This document shows positions 5,073-5,869 of a stretch of DNA of 5,869 nucleotides, piece by piece. The number at the start of each line of letters is the position of its first letter. The stretch's first letter is position 1. The stretch comes from an uncultured Spirochaetaceae bacterium (GTDB lineage: Bacteria; Spirochaetota; Spirochaetia; Sphaerochaetales; Sphaerochaetaceae). The stretch covers positions 1 through 5,869 of the forward strand of contig CANRIJ010000097.1 in assembly GCA_947630635.1 (NCBI GenBank). Reading direction: 5' to 3'. The position numbers and the translations under genes were made by a program. Under the pieces are notes generated by a model. It made no database searches. It had not been told where the DNA came from and worked only from the letters and a program-made list of their open reading frames with translations.

Positions 5073-5869
5073 ATTTCAAAAGTTCTTTGGCATTTTTGGC
5101 TATGTTCTCAGCAGAGAGTCCAAACTTTGCCAGTAGCGGAATGTATGGACCAGTCTCGCCGAATCTATCCTCAATGCCAATATTCTTTACTTTGCATTTG
5201 ATCTGCTCTAAAAAGCCCTTTTCGGCAATTGCAGATGAAAATCCGCCAATAAGAAGGTGCTCTTCCACTGTAAGAAGCGCTCCTGTCTTCTCTATGGACT
5301 TGAAGATTGTCTCTGTATCAATTGGCTTAACAAATGGAACTGAGAAGACCTCTGCGGAGATTCCCTCCTTTTCAAGCATTTCGGCTGCCTCTACAGCCAT
5401 CGATGCTGTAATTCCATTTGCAGCTATTGTAATGTCCTTTCCATCTCTGCACTTGATAGCCTTGCCCTTAAAAAATGCATCTTTATCGGTGTCTATATCG
5501 GGCATCTCATTTCTATTGAGCCTTATATAGACTGGGTTGTTCTTTGTAAGGGCATATTCGAGTGCAAGCTCAGCCTGTCTTGCATCCGATGGAACAATTA
5601 CCTCCATATTCGGAAAGGATCTCATTATCGCTATGTCCTCAATTGCCTGATGGGAGGCTCCGTCAAATGAATCGGAGAGTCCGCCATAGGCTCCGGCAAT
5701 AACTACAGGAAGTGAGTTGTAGCACATGTCATTTCTGATTTGGTCTGTGCTCTTAAGGGAGATGAAGATCGAGAATGCATTCATAACTGGATGAAAGCCT
5801 GCGGTGGCAAGTCCAGCTGCAACTCCGGCAAGGTTTCCCTCTGCAACTCCGACATTGAAGAACCTGTCT
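5071..5869 (-). CDS. Transketolase C-terminal subunit (5' end beyond the window)
   Basis: The minus frame is open to the right edge; 265 residues are visible. It is the pyrimidine-binding plus C-terminal half of a split transketolase, a thiamine diphosphate enzyme moving two-carbon ketol units between sugars. Visible residues 1-22 include RFFNVGVAEGNLAGVAAGLA, with Glu10 the likely residue that activates the cofactor. DQIRND (42-47), DGASHQAIEDIA (69-80, His73 equivalent to a catalytic His of transketolases) and FPNMEVIVPSDA (85-96) complete the pyr domain. The transketolase C domain follows, with EEHLLIGGFSSAIAE at about 202-216. An internal ATG at 5784 is not the start, since conserved sequence continues upstream. 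An N-terminal TPP-binding subunit gene is expected just to the right. 1-Deoxyxylulose-phosphate synthase or a pyruvate dehydrogenase beta-like subunit are less likely alternatives. It leads the visible part of the operon with the dehydrogenase and larA. Confidence 0.9.
   Translation of the reverse strand, partial: DRFFNVGVAEGNLAGVAAGLATAGFHPVMNAFSIFISLKSTDQIRNDMCYNSLPVVIAGAYGGLSDSFDGASHQAIEDIAIMRSFPNMEVIVPSDARQAELALEYALTKNNPVYIRLNRNEMPDIDTDKDAFFKGKAIKCRDGKDITIAANGITASMAVEAAEMLEKEGISAEVFSVPFVKPIDTETIFKSIEKTGALLTVEEHLLIGGFSSAIAEKGFLEQIKCKVKNIGIEDRFGETGPYIPLLAKFGLSAENIAKNAKELLK

Noticed and set aside
5087..5530. Plus-strand 147-codon open frame antisense to the transketolase subunit
   Set aside because: Although long, it mirrors a conserved transketolase C domain and has Ser/Pro/Ala-rich composition expected from an antisense frame.
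5071..5784. ATG at 5784 as the start of the transketolase subunit
   Set aside because: The conserved pyr-domain motif with the catalytic Glu is encoded upstream of this ATG in the same open frame up to the window edge.

Overview
The window looks like a bacterial chromosome segment of moderate G+C. Arginine is encoded almost entirely by AGA/AGG in the parts I read codon by codon. The gene content (acetate kinase, iron-type alcohol dehydrogenase, nickel-pincer LarA-family enzyme, nitroreductase-like flavin-binding protein) points to a fermentative, probably anaerobic organism. The lineage is not settled by the sequence. Acetate kinase carries an unusual C-terminal extension, which I loosely associate with spirochaete-type AckA; AGR-rich codon use also fits other groups such as Thermotogota.

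Layout from left to right: (1) 1-409, minus strand, the N-terminal part of a RecQ-like DNA helicase running off the left edge. The first 25 bases of the window are a perfect inverted copy of 133-157 inside this same gene, which is suspicious as a fold-back or assembly artefact. (2) 410-471, an A+T-rich divergent intergenic region. (3) 472-936, plus strand, a NimA-like pyridoxamine 5'-phosphate oxidase-fold protein, converging with and overlapping ackA by 4 bases. (4) 933-5869, a minus-strand run read in the order transketolase C-terminal subunit (partial, enters from the right edge), iron-containing alcohol dehydrogenase, LarA-family racemase/epimerase, acetate kinase.

The four minus-strand genes are tightly packed: 8 nt between transketolase and dehydrogenase, 38 nt containing a strong hairpin between dehydrogenase and larA, and 63 nt containing a good sigma70-like promoter between larA and ackA. 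The first three genes look like one catabolic operon built around a split transketolase (two-carbon transfer), an alcohol/aldehyde oxidoreductase and a 2-hydroxyacid racemase/epimerase. Acetate kinase could give ATP from acetyl phosphate downstream, but has its own likely promoter. The physiological substrate of the module cannot be read from this window. Transketolase N-subunit, transporter and regulator would be expected to the right of 5869.

No RNA genes, CRISPR arrays, insertion sequences or convincing factor-independent terminators were seen.
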